Notes: generated from the letters alone by a model not told the origin. 64,000 nt of DNA from Burkholderia sp. Ax-1724 (GCF_011752995.1 NZ_VWWL01000007.1:124001-188000), one strand, 5' to 3'; shown: positions 50,179 through 61,552, counted from the first letter of the stretch. Numbers and translations are program-made.

Positions 50179-53100
50179 ATGGCAAAGTTCTTTATCGATC
50201 GCCCGATTTTTGCCTGGGTGATCGCCATCATCCTGATGCTCGCGGGTATCGCGTCGGTGTTCACGCTGCCGATCGCGCAATACCCGACCATCGCGCCGCC
50301 GTCCATCCAGATCAGCGCAACGTATCCGGGCGCCTCGGCAAAGACGGTGGAAAACACCGTCACGCAGGTGATCGAGCAGCAGATGAGCGGTCTCGACCAC
50401 CTGCTGTACCTCGCGTCGACCTCGGACGACTCGGGCACGGCAACCATCACGCTGACGTTCGCGGCCGGCACCAACCCTGACATCGCGCAGGTGCAGGTGC
50501 AGAACAAGCTGCAGCTCGCCACGCCGCTGCTTCCGCAGGCGGTGCAGCAGCTCGGCACCAAGGTCACGAAGTCGAGCAGCAGCTTCCTGCTGGTGATGGC
50601 GTTCGTCTCGACCGACGGCAGCATGTCCAAGTACGACCTCGCGAACTACGTGGCGTCGAACATCGAAGACCCGGTCAGCCGTATCGACGGGGTCGGCACG
50701 GTGACGCTGTTCGGCTCGCAGTACGCGATGCGGATCTGGCTCGACGCGAACAAGCTGAACAACTTCTCGCTCACGCCGGTCGATGTGCAGGCCGCGCTGC
50801 AGGCGCAGAACGTGCAGGTCGCGGGCGGCGCGCTCGGCGGCACGCCGTCGGTGCCGGGCCAGGTGCTGCAGGCCACGATCACCGAGGCGACGCTGCTCAA
50901 TACGCCCGAGCAGTTCGGCAACATCCTGCTGAAGGTCAATCCGGACGGTTCGCAGGTGCGTCTGCGCGACGTGTCGCACATCGAGCTCGGCGGCGAAAAC
51001 TACAACTTCGACACCAAGTACAACGGCCAGCCGACGGCAGGCTTCGGTATCCAGCTCGCTACGGGCGCGAACGCGCTCGCCACTGCGAAAGCGGTGCGGG
51101 CAAAGGTCGCCGAACTGTCGAAGTACTTCCCGCACGGTCTCGTCGTCCAGTACCCGTACGACACGACGCCGTTCGTGCGCCTGTCGATCGAGGAAGTGGT
51201 CAAGACGCTGCTCGAAGGTATCGTGCTGGTGTTCCTCGTCATGTACCTGTTCCTGCAGAACCTGCGCGCCACGCTGATCCCGACGATCGCGGTGCCGGTG
51301 GTGCTGCTCGGCACGTTCGCGATCATGAGCGTGGTCGGCTTCTCGATCAACGTGCTGTCGATGTTCGGCCTCGTGCTCGCAATCGGCCTGCTGGTGGACG
51401 ACGCGATCGTGGTGGTGGAAAACGTCGAGCGGGTCATGCAGGAAGAGGGCTTATCGCCTCGCGAGGCAACCCGCAAGGCGATGGACCAGATCACCGGCGC
51501 GCTCGTCGGCGTGGCGCTCGTGCTGTCGGCGGTGTTCGTGCCGGTGGCGTTCTCGGGCGGCTCGGTCGGCGCGATCTACCGGCAGTTCTCGCTGACGATC
51601 GTCGCGGCGATGGTGCTGTCCGTGCTCGTCGCGCTGATTCTGACGCCGGCGCTGTGCGCGACGATCCTCAAGCCGATTCCGAAGGGGCATCACGAAAAGG
51701 CCACCGGTTTCTTCGGCTGGTTCAACCGCACCTTCAACGCGAGCCGCGACAAGTACCACTCGGGCGTGCACCACGTGATCAAGCGCTCGGGCCGCTGGCT
51801 CATCATCTACATGGTGGTGATCTTCGCGGTCGGCCTGCTGTTCGTGCGTCTGCCGAAGTCGTTCCTGCCTGATGAAGACCAGGGCACGATGTTCGTGCTC
51901 GTGCAGACGCCGACCGGCTCGACTCAGGAAACCACGGCGCGCGCGCTGAAGGACGTGTCCGACTACCTGCTCAACGACGAGAAGGCAATCGTCGAGTCGA
52001 CCTTCACGGTGAACGGCTTCAGCTTCGCCGGCCGCGGCCAGAACGCGGGTCTCGTGTTCGTGCGGATGCGGGACTACGGCGAGCGCCAGCATGCGGACCA
52101 GAAGGTGCAGGCGCTCGTGGGCCGTCTCTTCATGCACTTCAGCAGCTACAAGAACGCGCTCGTGTATCCGGTCAATCCGCCGTCGATTCCTGAACTCGGC
52201 ACGGCAGCGGGCTTCGACTTCCAGCTGCAGGACCGCGCCGGTATCGGTCACGCGAAGCTGATGGAAGCGCGCAACATGCTGCTCGGTCTCGCCGCGAAGG
52301 ACCCGACGCTCGCGCAGGTGCGTCCGAACGGCCTGAACGACACGCCGCAGTTCAAGGTGAACATCGACCACGAGAAGGCCGCCGCGCTTGGCGTGTCGCT
52401 CGCCGCGATCGACCAGACGTTCTCGATCGCGTGGGCGTCGCAGTACGTCAACAACTTCCTCGATACCGACGGCCGGATCAAGAAGGTGTACCTGCAGGGC
52501 GACGCGCCGTTCCGCATGAAACCGGAAGACGTGAATGCCTGGTTCGTGCGCAACAACGCCGGCACGATGGTGCCGTTCTCGGCCTTCGCGAGCACCGAGT
52601 GGACGTTCGGTTCGCCGAAGCTCGAGCGCTACAACGGTATCTCGTCGGTGGAAATCCAGGGCGCGGCCGCACCGGGCAAGTCGACCGGTCAAGCCATGGC
52701 GGCGATGGAAGCGCTCGTCACGAAGCTGCCGCCCGGCGTCGGCTACGAGTGGACGGGGCTGTCGCTGCAGGAACGCCAGTCCGGTTCGCAGGCGCCGATC
52801 CTGTACGGCATCTCGATCCTCGTCGTGTTCCTGTGTCTCGCGGCGCTGTATGAAAGCTGGTCGATCCCGTTCTCGGTGATCATGGTGGTGCCGCTCGGCG
52901 TGATCGGCGCACTGCTGGCCGCGACCTTGCGCGGGCTCGAGAACGACGTGTTCTTCCAGGTGGGTCTGTTGACCACGGTCGGCCTGTCGGCGAAGAACGC
53001 GATTCTGATCGTGGAATTCGCGCGCGAACTGCAGCAGGGCGAAGGCATGGGGCCGATCGAGGCCGCGCTCGAAGCGGCGCGTCTGCGGCTGCGCCCGATC

Positions 53101-53400
53101 CTGATGACCTCGCTCGCGTTCATTCTCGGCGTGCTGCCGCTCGCGATCAGTAACGGCGCGGGCTCGGCCAGCCAGCACGCGATCGGCACCGGCGTGATCG
53201 GCGGTATGTTGACGGCGACCTTCCTCGCGATCTTCATGATCCCGATGTTCTTCGTCGTGATCCGCGCGAAGTTCGGCGGCGAGAAGGAAGACCCGGACGA
53301 GGCGCTGCGCCACTACGAACAGCACCATCCGCATGAACCGCAGGGTGGCGGTTCGGCAGGCGGGTCGGCTGACCATGACTCGGGCAAGGATGGACATTGA
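50179..53400 (+). CDS. RND multidrug efflux permease (HAE1/AcrB type)
   Basis: [41 protein letters not shown]...[21 protein letters not shown]...[20 protein letters not shown]. Confidence 0.97.
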   Translation: MAKFFIDRPIFAWVIAIILMLAGIASVFTLPIAQYPTIAPPSIQISATYPGASAKTVENTVTQVIEQQMSGLDHLLYLASTSDDSGTATITLTFAAGTNPDIAQVQVQNKLQLATPLLPQAVQQLGTKVTKSSSSFLLVMAFVSTDGSMSKYDLANYVASNIEDPVSRIDGVGTVTLFGSQYAMRIWLDANKLNNFSLTPVDVQAALQAQNVQVAGGALGGTPSVPGQVLQATITEATLLNTPEQFGNILLKVNPDGSQVRLRDVSHIELGGENYNFDTKYNGQPTAGFGIQLATGANALATAKAVRAKVAELSKYFPHGLVVQYPYDTTPFVRLSIEEVVKTLLEGIVLVFLVMYLFLQNLRATLIPTIAVPVVLLGTFAIMSVVGFSINVLSMFGLVLAIGLLVDDAIVVVENVERVMQEEGLSPREATRKAMDQITGALVGVALVLSAVFVPVAFSGGSVGAIYRQFSLTIVAAMVLSVLVALILTPALCATILKPIPKGHHEKATGFFGWFNRTFNASRDKYHSGVHHVIKRSGRWLIIYMVVIFAVGLLFVRLPKSFLPDEDQGTMFVLVQTPTGSTQETTARALKDVSDYLLNDEKAIVESTFTVNGFSFAGRGQNAGLVFVRMRDYGERQHADQKVQALVGRLFMHFSSYKNALVYPVNPPSIPELGTAAGFDFQLQDRAGIGHAKLMEARNMLLGLAAKDPTLAQVRPNGLNDTPQFKVNIDHEKAAALGVSLAAIDQTFSIAWASQYVNNFLDTDGRIKKVYLQGDAPFRMKPEDVNAWFVRNNAGTMVPFSAFASTEWTFGSPKLERYNGISSVEIQGAAAPGKSTGQAMAAMEALVTKLPPGVGYEWTGLSLQERQSGSQAPILYGISILVVFLCLAALYESWSIPFSVIMVVPLGVIGALLAATLRGLENDVFFQVGLLTTVGLSAKNAILIVEFARELQQGEGMGPIEAALEAARLRLRPILMTSLAFILGVLPLAISNGAGSASQHAIGTGVIGGMLTATFLAIFMIPMFFVVIRAKFGGEKEDPDEALRHYEQHHPHEPQGGGSAGGSADHDSGKDGH

Positions 53401-53401
53401 G

Positions 53402-54922
53402 ATGCAAAAACATTCTTTGATTGCAGTGGCGGTCGCGCTGCTCGCCGCGGGTTGCACGATGGCGCCGCACTACGAGCGCCCCGCCGCGCCCGTCACGGCG
53501 ACCTTCCCGACGGGCGGCGTGTACGACACGCAGCCCGGCGCTCCGGGCGCGCGCAGCGCGAACGGCCAGGCCGCCGCCGACATCGGCTGGCGCGAGTTTT
53601 TCGTCGATCAGCGCTTGCAGCGGCTCATCGAAATCGCGCTGAAGAACAACCGTGATCTGCGTGTGTCGGTGCTGAACATGCAGGCGTCGGCCGCGCAGTA
53701 CCGGATCGTGCGCGCAGGTCTGTTCCCGACGCTCAATGCCGCGGGGTCGCAAAGCCGGCAGCGCACGCCGCGCGACCTGCTGATCTCGCCCAACGGCCCG
53801 ACCATTTCCAACACGTATTCGGTGGGGCTGAATGCGTCGTGGGAAATCGACTTCTTCGGGCGCGTGCAGAGCCTCAAGGACCAGGCGCTGGCGACGTATC
53901 TCGGTACGGCGCAGGCGCGCAAGGCCGCGGAAATTTCGCTGGTCTCGCAGGTCGCGAACCAGTACCTGACGCTGCTCGAACTCGACGATCTGCTGAAGGT
54001 CACGCAGGACACGCTGACGAACGCGCAGGAGTCGTACCGCATCACGAAGCTGCAGTTCGACAACGGCACGGGTTCGGAACTCGATCTGCGCCAGGCGCAA
54101 ACGGTCGTCGAGACCGCGAGCGCCAATCTGCAGGCGCAGGCGCGTTTGCGGGCGCAGGCTGAAAACGCGCTCGTGCTGCTGGTCGGCGAGCCGTTGCCGG
54201 CCGATCTGCCGCCGGGCTTGCAGCTGAACGACCAGAATCTGCTCACGGACATTCCGGCGGGCTTGCCGTCCGACCTGCTCACGCGCCGTCCCGACATCAT
54301 GGAGGCCGAGGAGAACCTGCTCGCGGCCAACGCGAATATCGGCGCGGCGCGCGCGGCGTTCTTCCCGAAGGTCTCGCTGACCGGCAGCTTCGGCACGCTG
54401 AGCCCGACGCTCGGCGGGCTGTTCAAGCCGGGCTCGGCGGCGTGGAGCTTCGCGCCGTCGATCACGCTGCCGATCTTCGAGGGTGGCCAGAACATCGCCA
54501 ACCTCAATCTCGCCAACATCGAGAAGAACGTGCAGATCGCCACGTATGAAAAGGCGATCCAGACGGCCTTCCGCGAAGTGGCGGACGGGCTTGCGGCGCG
54601 CGGCACCTACGATCAGCAGATTCAGGCGCTCGAGCGCAATACGTCGGCCGAGCAGCGTCGCCTCGATCTGTCGAACCTGCGCTACAAGAACGGCGTCGAC
54701 AGCTATCTGTCGGTGCTGACCGCGCAGACCGATCTGTATTCGTCGCAGCAGTCGCTGATTACCGCGCGCATGCAGCGCCTCGAAAACCTGGTCACGCTGT
54801 ACCAGGCGCTCGGCGGCGGCTGGATCGAGCACACCGGCGACCAGCCGCGTCCCGCGGACGCGCCGGTCGACTACGGTGCGGCGAGCGCGCCGGTCGCAGC
54901 TTCGGCGGCGACGGCGGGGTGA
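53402..54922 (+). CDS. RND outer-membrane factor lipoprotein (OprM/NodT family)
   Basis: LLAAGCTMAPHYERP; INAxW-like NASWEIDFFGRV; SDLLTRRPDIMEAEENLLAANANIGAARAAFFP. Confidence 0.95.
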   Translation: MQKHSLIAVAVALLAAGCTMAPHYERPAAPVTATFPTGGVYDTQPGAPGARSANGQAAADIGWREFFVDQRLQRLIEIALKNNRDLRVSVLNMQASAAQYRIVRAGLFPTLNAAGSQSRQRTPRDLLISPNGPTISNTYSVGLNASWEIDFFGRVQSLKDQALATYLGTAQARKAAEISLVSQVANQYLTLLELDDLLKVTQDTLTNAQESYRITKLQFDNGTGSELDLRQAQTVVETASANLQAQARLRAQAENALVLLVGEPLPADLPPGLQLNDQNLLTDIPAGLPSDLLTRRPDIMEAEENLLAANANIGAARAAFFPKVSLTGSFGTLSPTLGGLFKPGSAAWSFAPSITLPIFEGGQNIANLNLANIEKNVQIATYEKAIQTAFREVADGLAARGTYDQQIQALERNTSAEQRRLDLSNLRYKNGVDSYLSVLTAQTDLYSSQQSLITARMQRLENLVTLYQALGGGWIEHTGDQPRPADAPVDYGAASAPVAASAATAG

Positions 54923-55010
54923 GCGTCGGCAGTCGGTAACGTGCTGGCGCGGCGGCGCCCGGCGAAGTAGAGGGAACCGCCCACCGCTCGCGCAAGCAAG
55001 CGGCGCAGCA

Positions 55011-55047
55011 AACAGAAAAGCCACGGCGTGCCGTGGCTTTTCTGTTT
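55011..55047. terminator. Bidirectional terminator downstream of RND operon
   Basis: aacagaaaagccacggcgtgccgtggcttttctgttt, near-perfect palindrome with A/T flanks. Confidence 0.85.
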
Positions 55048-55294
55048 GTGTGCGGTATCCGTCGCGCCGAGAAGCCGAATGGGCTTCAAGCGAGGCGATG
55101 GCAAATCAGGTGGCAGTAGATGAGCGGGGCCGGTACTTGCTCGGCGACGCTCAAAGCACAATCCACGGTGCCCAGCGTCCTGCCATGGCGCGATTCATCG
55201 CCTGCGCCTGCGCTTGCGTCGAAGACTTCACCCACGACACGGCGAACCCAAACCGAAATCCAAACCCGAACCCGCCGCCGGCACCCACCAAAGC

Positions 55295-56704
55295 TCAATG
55301 CAAATCCGCCGCCCGCAGCATCTCGTTATGCGGCGGCTCGCTGCCCGCGCTCGTGTCGAGATCGTGTCCGGCGCGGCGGATCTCGCAGCGCGCCTTCTTC
55401 TCGCTCTTCACGCCGTTGAAGATCAGGTTCAGCACGACCGCCGACACTGACGCCAGCAGAATCCCGCTATGCAGCAGCGGCGACAGCGCCGGCGGCAGTT
55501 GCGAGAAGAAGTGCGGCGACACGACCGGCACGAGCCCGAGGCCGATGCTGACCGCGACGATGAACAGGTTGTGGTGATTCTTCACGAAGTCGACGCGCGA
55601 GAGCACCTTGATGCCGTTCGCCGCGACCATGCCGAACATCACGATGCCCGCGCCGCCGAGCACGAACGCCGGCACCGAGGCGACCACCTGCGCCATCTTC
55701 GGGAACAGGCCGAGCAGCACGAGGATCACGCCGCCCACCGCGCAGACGAAGCGGCTCTTCACGCCGGTCACGCCGATCAGTCCGACGTTCTGCGAAAACG
55801 ACGTATGCGGGAACGAGTTGAAGATGCCGCCGATCAGCGTGCCGAGCCCGTCGACGCGCAGGCCGCGCACCAGCGTCTTCTGATCGACCGGACGATTGAC
55901 CATGTCGCCGACCGCGAGGAACATGCCCGTCGATTCGATGAACGTGACGAACATGACCGTGACCATCGTCGCGATCGAGAGCGGGTCGAAGTGCGGCAGA
56001 CCGAAGTGGAACGGCATCACGAAGCCGACCCACGGTGCGTGCGTGACGCCGTCCATGTTGACGCGGCCGAGCAGCAGCGCGATCACGAAGCCGGCGACGA
56101 TGCCGAGCAGCACCGAGATATTGGCGACGAACCCCCGGGCAAACTTGTTGATGAGCAGGATCAGCGTCAGCACGAGCAGCGACAGGCCAAGGTAGACCGG
56201 ATTGCCGTAGTCGGGATTGCCGACGCCGCCCGCCGCCCAGTTGATGCCGACTTCCATCAGCGAGAGGCCGATCACCGAAATCACGACGCCGATCACGACC
56301 GGCGGGAAGAAGCGCAGCAGCTTGCCGACCATCGGCGCGGCCAGAATGCCGATCACGCCGGCCGCGATCGTCGAGCCGAAGATGTCGAGAATGCCGAGCG
56401 AGGGATTGGTGCCGATTGCGACCATCGGCCCGACGGCCGCGAACGTGCAGCCCATGATGACGGGCAGACGGATGCCGAAGATCCACAGCCCGAGCGTCTG
56501 GATCAGCGTGGCGATGCCGCACGAGAACAGGTCGGCGCTGATCAGGAACGCGATCTGGTCTTTCGGCAGCTTGAGCGCCGCGCCGATGATGAGCGGTACC
56601 GCGACTGCGCCGGCGTACATGACCAGCACGTGCTGGATGCCGAGGGTGAGCAACTGGCCCGCGGGCAGGTGTTCGTCGCACGGGTGAACCGTGTTCGCTT
56701 GCAT
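55295..56704 (-). CDS. Nucleobase:cation symporter-2 family permease (xanthine/uracil type)
   Basis: LLTLGIQHVLVMYAGAVAVPLIIGAALKL...GIRLPVIMGCTFAAVGPMVAIG...PHTSFSQNVGLIGVTGVKSR. Start at 56704 inferred. Confidence 0.93.
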   Translation of the reverse strand: MQANTVHPCDEHLPAGQLLTLGIQHVLVMYAGAVAVPLIIGAALKLPKDQIAFLISADLFSCGIATLIQTLGLWIFGIRLPVIMGCTFAAVGPMVAIGTNPSLGILDIFGSTIAAGVIGILAAPMVGKLLRFFPPVVIGVVISVIGLSLMEVGINWAAGGVGNPDYGNPVYLGLSLLVLTLILLINKFARGFVANISVLLGIVAGFVIALLLGRVNMDGVTHAPWVGFVMPFHFGLPHFDPLSIATMVTVMFVTFIESTGMFLAVGDMVNRPVDQKTLVRGLRVDGLGTLIGGIFNSFPHTSFSQNVGLIGVTGVKSRFVCAVGGVILVLLGLFPKMAQVVASVPAFVLGGAGIVMFGMVAANGIKVLSRVDFVKNHHNLFIVAVSIGLGLVPVVSPHFFSQLPPALSPLLHSGILLASVSAVVLNLIFNGVKSEKKARCEIRRAGHDLDTSAGSEPPHNEMLRAADLH

Positions 56705-57233
56705 ATCGTCTGTCTCCACCATCTGTTTTGGAATGACTCCAAGGTATCGGGGACGAAAATCCGCTACAAGACCGCGCGCGGCTATTCCGGCATTCCCGGT
56801 GACGATATGCGCGGGCCTCGTTTGAAAGCCGGATCGAAGGCCGGCACGCGGTTTATCGTGGCTGCATCCCCGGCGGATCGGCGGCGGGCCCTGTGTGGCG
56901 GCGAGTGCGGGCAGGGTGCGCCGGCGCGCGGCACGGATGCGTCGCGCGCGGGGATATGTGTGAGAATCAATAACGTGTATCTCGCTCGCAGCATAGTCCT
57001 GTTTTGAGATGGTTCGCGGCATGGCGGGGTTAACCCGCGTTTGGCGGGTTTGCGGTGCTTGCGGGCCGTGCGCCGGACGTTGCTTCTGGCCGCGTGTTTT
57101 GCGGCGCTTGGGGTGCTGTTTCCAGTTGCGCTTCCAGCCGCGCCTCCGGCCGCGCTTCTGGTCATGTTTCCAGCCGCGTTTCCTGCTTCGCTTCCAGTCC
57201 CTCCTTCATCCTTATTTCGACGTCCTCGCACCC

Positions 57234-58892
57234 ATGAGTTTTCTCGGCATCGACCTCGGCACCGGTTCCCTCAAAGCGGCAGTCGTCGACGAACACGGCC
57301 GCGAGCAGGCGGTGTCGAGCGTCGCTTATGCGTTCGATACGCCGCGCGCGGGCTGGGCCGAGATCGCGGTAGAGACGTGGTGGAGCGCGCTCGTCGAGGC
57401 GCTGGCGCGTCTGCCGCGGCATCTGCGCGACGATGTGCGGGCGATCGGCCTGTCCGGCCAGATGCACGGCGTCGTGCTGCTCGATGCGCACGGCGAGCCC
57501 GTGCGTCCCGCGCTGCTATGGCCCGACTCGCGCGCGCTCGATCTGCTCGACGCGTGGCCCGAGCCGCAGCCGAATCCGGTCGCGCCTGGCATGGCCGGTC
57601 CGCTGCTGCGCTGGATCGTGCTGCATGAGCCGCAGACCGCGCGCCGCACGCGTTGGGCGTTGCAGCCGAAAGACTGGCTGCGCGTCGCGCTCGGCGGCGC
57701 GTTCGCGACCGATCCGTCCGATGCTTGCGCGACCGCGCTCGCCAGTCCGGCCGGCGTGTGGGATGCGGCGCTGCTCGAGCGGCTCGGGATTCCGCGCGAC
57801 TGGTTCGCGCCGCTCGCGCCGTCGTATGCGGCGGCCGGTGTGCTGTCGCAGAGGGCCGCGCAGGCACTCGGCTTGCGCGCCGGCATCGTGCTCGCGACCG
57901 GCGCCGCCGATACGCCGTGCGCGGCGCTCGGCAGCGGACTCGCGCAGGACGGCGATGCGCTGCTGACCACTGGCACGGGCGGACAGATCGCCGTCCTCGC
58001 GAGCGGCGAGCCCGTGGCGGTGAAGGGGCTGCATCGCTATCGCGCGGCCAGCGATCACTGGTATCGGATGGCGGCGATGCAGAACGTCGGCATTGCGCTG
58101 GAGCGTGTGCGCGGCTGGCTGTCGTATGAGTGGGTGGATGCGTATCGCGAGGCGTTCGGTGATGCCGTTGCCGATGTGTCCGGCGCTGTATCTGGTGGTG
58201 CCGCGAACGGCAAATCCGCCGGGTCCGTCAGCGGGGCGCCCGGCGAGCCGATGAGCGCGGTATCGAGCGCGAGTTTCGGCGCGAGTGCCGACACGCCCAC
58301 CGGCGCTGACCTCGGCGCTGACAGCAACGCCGCCCTCAGCGCTGCCCCCACCCGGACAACTCGCCCGGCAACCCACGGCGAATCCCGCGCATCTTCGGGC
58401 CTGACCTTCCTTCCGTACCTGACCGGTGAGCGCACGCCGTGGCTCAACCCGCAGGCGCGCGGCGGCTGGCTCGGCCTCTCGCTCGAACACACGCGCGGCG
58501 CGATGATGCGCGCCGCGTTCGAAGGCGTTGCGTTCTCGCTGCGCGCCGGGCTCGATGCGGTTCGCTCGAGCGGGGCCACGGTCACGGCGCTCAAGCTCGC
58601 GGGCGGTGGCTCGGTCGATCCACGCTGGCGTCAGCTGCTCGCCGATGCGCTCGGCGTCGAGCTGCATGCGGTCGACTGTCCGAACGCGGCACCGCGCGGT
58701 GCCGCGATACTCGGCGGCCTCGCGAGCGGTCATTGGCATGCGCGCGATCTTGCCGCGCTCGCGCCCGGCGCGACGCGCGTGGCGGGTCCGCGAGGCGATG
58801 CGGCGCTGGCGGAGCGCTATGCACGCTTCGTCGATCTGTATGGCCGCGTCGAGCCGTGGTTCGGTGGTACGACGCAGCGCGAAGCCCGGTAG
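57234..58892 (+). CDS. xylB: Xylulokinase (FGGY family)
   Basis: MSFLGIDLGTGSLKAAVVDEHG...IGLSGQMHGVVLLD...LLTTGTGGQIAV...FLPYLTGERTPWLNP...LAGGGSVDPRWRQLLADALG. Confidence 0.92.
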   Translation: MSFLGIDLGTGSLKAAVVDEHGREQAVSSVAYAFDTPRAGWAEIAVETWWSALVEALARLPRHLRDDVRAIGLSGQMHGVVLLDAHGEPVRPALLWPDSRALDLLDAWPEPQPNPVAPGMAGPLLRWIVLHEPQTARRTRWALQPKDWLRVALGGAFATDPSDACATALASPAGVWDAALLERLGIPRDWFAPLAPSYAAAGVLSQRAAQALGLRAGIVLATGAADTPCAALGSGLAQDGDALLTTGTGGQIAVLASGEPVAVKGLHRYRAASDHWYRMAAMQNVGIALERVRGWLSYEWVDAYREAFGDAVADVSGAVSGGAANGKSAGSVSGAPGEPMSAVSSASFGASADTPTGADLGADSNAALSAAPTRTTRPATHGESRASSGLTFLPYLTGERTPWLNPQARGGWLGLSLEHTRGAMMRAAFEGVAFSLRAGLDAVRSSGATVTALKLAGGGSVDPRWRQLLADALGVELHAVDCPNAAPRGAAILGGLASGHWHARDLAALAPGATRVAGPRGDAALAERYARFVDLYGRVEPWFGGTTQREAR

Positions 58893-59053
58893 CGGTAGCG
58901 GCGATGAACGCGGCGGCCGTCCCGGCGAGCACGAGGCCATGCTGCGGCAACGTGTACTGGCATGGCAAAGTACGGCGATGGGTGCTGCAACGGCGTTGCA
59001 ACGAATCCTGGACGGCGAGGCAACAAGCACGGCAATGAATATTGCAAAACGCA

Positions 59054-59116
59054 CGGCAACACACCTGGTAGCGACCGCGGCAACGACTACGGCAACACAC
59101 TTGGCAACGACCGCGG
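59054..59116. repeat. Imperfect 36-bp-period direct repeat in intergenic DNA
   Basis: cggcaacacacctggtagcgaccgcgg (59054-59080) and cggcaacacacttggcaacgaccgcgg (59090-59116). Confidence 0.8.
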
Positions 59117-59260
59117 ACAACAAGCAACGCACGAAGCGCAGTCACCGAGCATGCTCTCGCCCCACACTTTGCAATACCATTACGCTTTTCGCGCGCCAAG
59201 CCGCCGCCCGGTACGCGATGCCGCAGGACGCGACATCGCCAATCGCGAGCCGTGCAGGCA

Positions 59261-59350
59261 GCAAGCAACAGCAAGCAACAGCAAGCAACAGCAAGCAACA
59301 GCAAGCAACAGCAAGCAACAGCAAGCAACAGCAAGCAACAGCAAGCAACA
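59261..59350. repeat. Perfect 10-bp tandem repeat, 9 copies (gcaagcaaca)n
   Basis: Read directly: two copies on line 59221, six on 59281, one on 59341, then degenerate gcaagcaaac agcagcaagcaac. Confidence 0.97.
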
Positions 59351-59543
59351 GCAAGCAAACAGCAGCAAGCAACGGCTCGCACGAGCCCGGCCGCAGCGCA
59401 AGCATGGTCCCGGCTCACGAACCAGGACACGCAGTCGAACACGAAGCAGCGCACGAACCAGAACACGCGCGCGCCGCGGCATCCCGATCCGCGACGCGCT
59501 CCGCACAATCAAACCGACTCACGGACCCACAGGAGCATTGACG

Positions 59544-60650
59544 ATGAAGACCAAAGCAGCAATCGCATGGAAAGCCGGCGCCCCGTTGACGATCGAGGAA
59601 GTCGATCTCGAAGGTCCGCGCGCCGGTGAAGTCCTGATCGAAGTGAAGGCGACGGGCATCTGCCACACCGACTACTACACGCTGTCGGGCGCCGACCCCG
59701 AAGGCATCTTCCCGGCGATTCTCGGCCACGAAGGCGCGGGCGTGATCGTCGATGTCGGCCCCGGCGTCGGCACGCTGAAGAAGGGCGATCACGTGATTCC
59801 GCTTTACACGCCCGAATGCCGCCAGTGCAAGTTCTGTCTGTCGCGCAAGACCAACCTGTGTCAGGCGATCCGCTCGACGCAGGGCAAGGGCCTGATGCCC
59901 GACGCGACCTCGCGCTTCTCGCTCGACGGCAAGCCTTTGTTCCACTACATGGGGACGTCGACGTTCTCGAACTACATCGTCGTGCCGGAGATCGCGGTCG
60001 CGAAGGTGCGCGAGGACGCGCCGTTCGACAAGATCTGCTACATCGGCTGCGGCGTGACGACCGGCGTCGGCGCGGTCGTGTATTCGGCGAAGGTCGAGGC
60101 GGGCGCGAACGTGGTCGTGTTCGGGCTCGGCGGCATCGGCCTCAATGTGATCCAGGGCGCGAAGATGGTCGGCGCGGACAAGATCATCGGCGTCGATCTG
60201 AACCCGGGACGCGTCGAGCTGGCGAAGAAGTTCGGCATGACGCACTTCATCAACCCGAACGAAGTCGAGAACGTCGTCGATCACATCGTGCAGCTGACCG
60301 ACGGCGGCGCCGACTACTCGTTCGAATGCATCGGCAATACCAAGGTGATGCGCCAGGCGCTCGAATGCACGCACAAGGGCTGGGGCCAGTCGTTCATCAT
60401 CGGCGTCGCGGCGGCCGGCGAGGAGATCAGCACGCGGCCGTTCCAGCTCGTGACGGGCCGCGAGTGGAAGGGCTCGGCGTTCGGCGGCGCGCGTGGCCGC
60501 ACCGACGTGCCGAAAATCGTCGACTGGTACATGGAAGGCAAGATCAATATCGACGACCTCATCACGCACCGTCTGCCGCTCGAACGCATCAACGAGGGCT
60601 TCGACCTGATGAAGAAGGGCGAGTCGATCCGTTCGGTCGTGCTGTACTAA
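59544..60650 (+). CDS. frmA: S-(hydroxymethyl)glutathione dehydrogenase / class III alcohol dehydrogenase
   Basis: [25 protein letters not shown]...[37 protein letters not shown]...[34 protein letters not shown] aggag. Confidence 0.97.
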   Translation: MKTKAAIAWKAGAPLTIEEVDLEGPRAGEVLIEVKATGICHTDYYTLSGADPEGIFPAILGHEGAGVIVDVGPGVGTLKKGDHVIPLYTPECRQCKFCLSRKTNLCQAIRSTQGKGLMPDATSRFSLDGKPLFHYMGTSTFSNYIVVPEIAVAKVREDAPFDKICYIGCGVTTGVGAVVYSAKVEAGANVVVFGLGGIGLNVIQGAKMVGADKIIGVDLNPGRVELAKKFGMTHFINPNEVENVVDHIVQLTDGGADYSFECIGNTKVMRQALECTHKGWGQSFIIGVAAAGEEISTRPFQLVTGREWKGSAFGGARGRTDVPKIVDWYMEGKINIDDLITHRLPLERINEGFDLMKKGESIRSVVLY

Positions 60651-60665
60651 GCGAGGAGCGCCGCG

Positions 60666-61520
60666 ATGCTCGAACTACTCTCGTCGCACGCCATTCATGG
60701 CGGCGAGCAGCGCTTCTACCGGCACGAGTCGCGCACGATCGGTCTGCCGATGCGCTTCTCGGTCTATCTGCCGCCGCAGGCCTTGCATGAGAACGCGGGA
60801 CGTGTCCCGGCGTTGTTCTATCTGGCCGGACTGACCTGCACGGAAGAAACGTTTCCGATCAAGGCCGGCGCGCAGCGCTTCGCGGCCCAGCACGGCATCG
60901 CATTGATCGCGCCGGACACGAGCCCGCGCGGCGCGAACGTGCCGGGCGAGAGCGATGCATGGGACTTCGGCGTCGGCGCGGGTTTTTACGTCGACGCGAC
61001 TGCAGAGCCGTGGTCGAAGCACTACCGGATGTACTCGTATGTGCGCGACGAACTGCGCGAGACGGTCGTGAGCGAGTTGCTGGTCGATGGCGCGCGCCTC
61101 GGCATCTTCGGTCACTCGATGGGCGGGCACGGCGCGTTGATGCTCGCGCTGCGCAATCCGGACCTCTATCGGTCGGTGTCGGCGTTCGCGCCGATTGCGG
61201 CGCCGGTGCGTTGCCCATGGGGCGAAAAGGCGTTCGGCGGCTATCTCGGCAACGACCGCGAAGCGTGGCGTCAGTACGACGCGAGCGAACTGGTTGCGCA
61301 GGCATCGCACAAGTTCGCGCAAGGGATTCTCGTCGATCAGGGCCTCGCGGATCAGTTCCTGCCGACGCAGCTGAATCCCGACGTGTTCGAAGCCGCGTGC
61401 AAGGCCGCGGGTCAGCCGCTGACGTTGCGCCGTCATGCGGGTTATGACCACGGCTACTACTTCATCTCGACCTTCATCGAAGATCACCTTGAGCATCACG
61501 CGAAGGTGTTGCTCGGCTGA
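60666..61520 (+). CDS. fghA: S-formylglutathione hydrolase
   Basis: LFYLAGLTCTEETFPIKAGAQRFAAQHGIALIAPDTSPRG...GIFGHSMGGHGALMLALRNP; directly downstream of frmA. Confidence 0.97.
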   Translation: MLELLSSHAIHGGEQRFYRHESRTIGLPMRFSVYLPPQALHENAGRVPALFYLAGLTCTEETFPIKAGAQRFAAQHGIALIAPDTSPRGANVPGESDAWDFGVGAGFYVDATAEPWSKHYRMYSYVRDELRETVVSELLVDGARLGIFGHSMGGHGALMLALRNPDLYRSVSAFAPIAAPVRCPWGEKAFGGYLGNDREAWRQYDASELVAQASHKFAQGILVDQGLADQFLPTQLNPDVFEAACKAAGQPLTLRRHAGYDHGYYFISTFIEDHLEHHAKVLLG

Positions 61521-61552
61521 AAATGCCATAAAACACGGTGTGAAATGAAGAG

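Noticed and set aside
48946-53457. Large minus-strand ORFs (729 and 668 aa) opposite the RND efflux genes
   Set aside because: Mirror frames of AcrA/AcrB-like genes; compositionally artefactual.
59261-59350. Possible CRISPR array
   Set aside because: Uninterrupted 10-bp tandem units with no spacers and no cas genes nearby.
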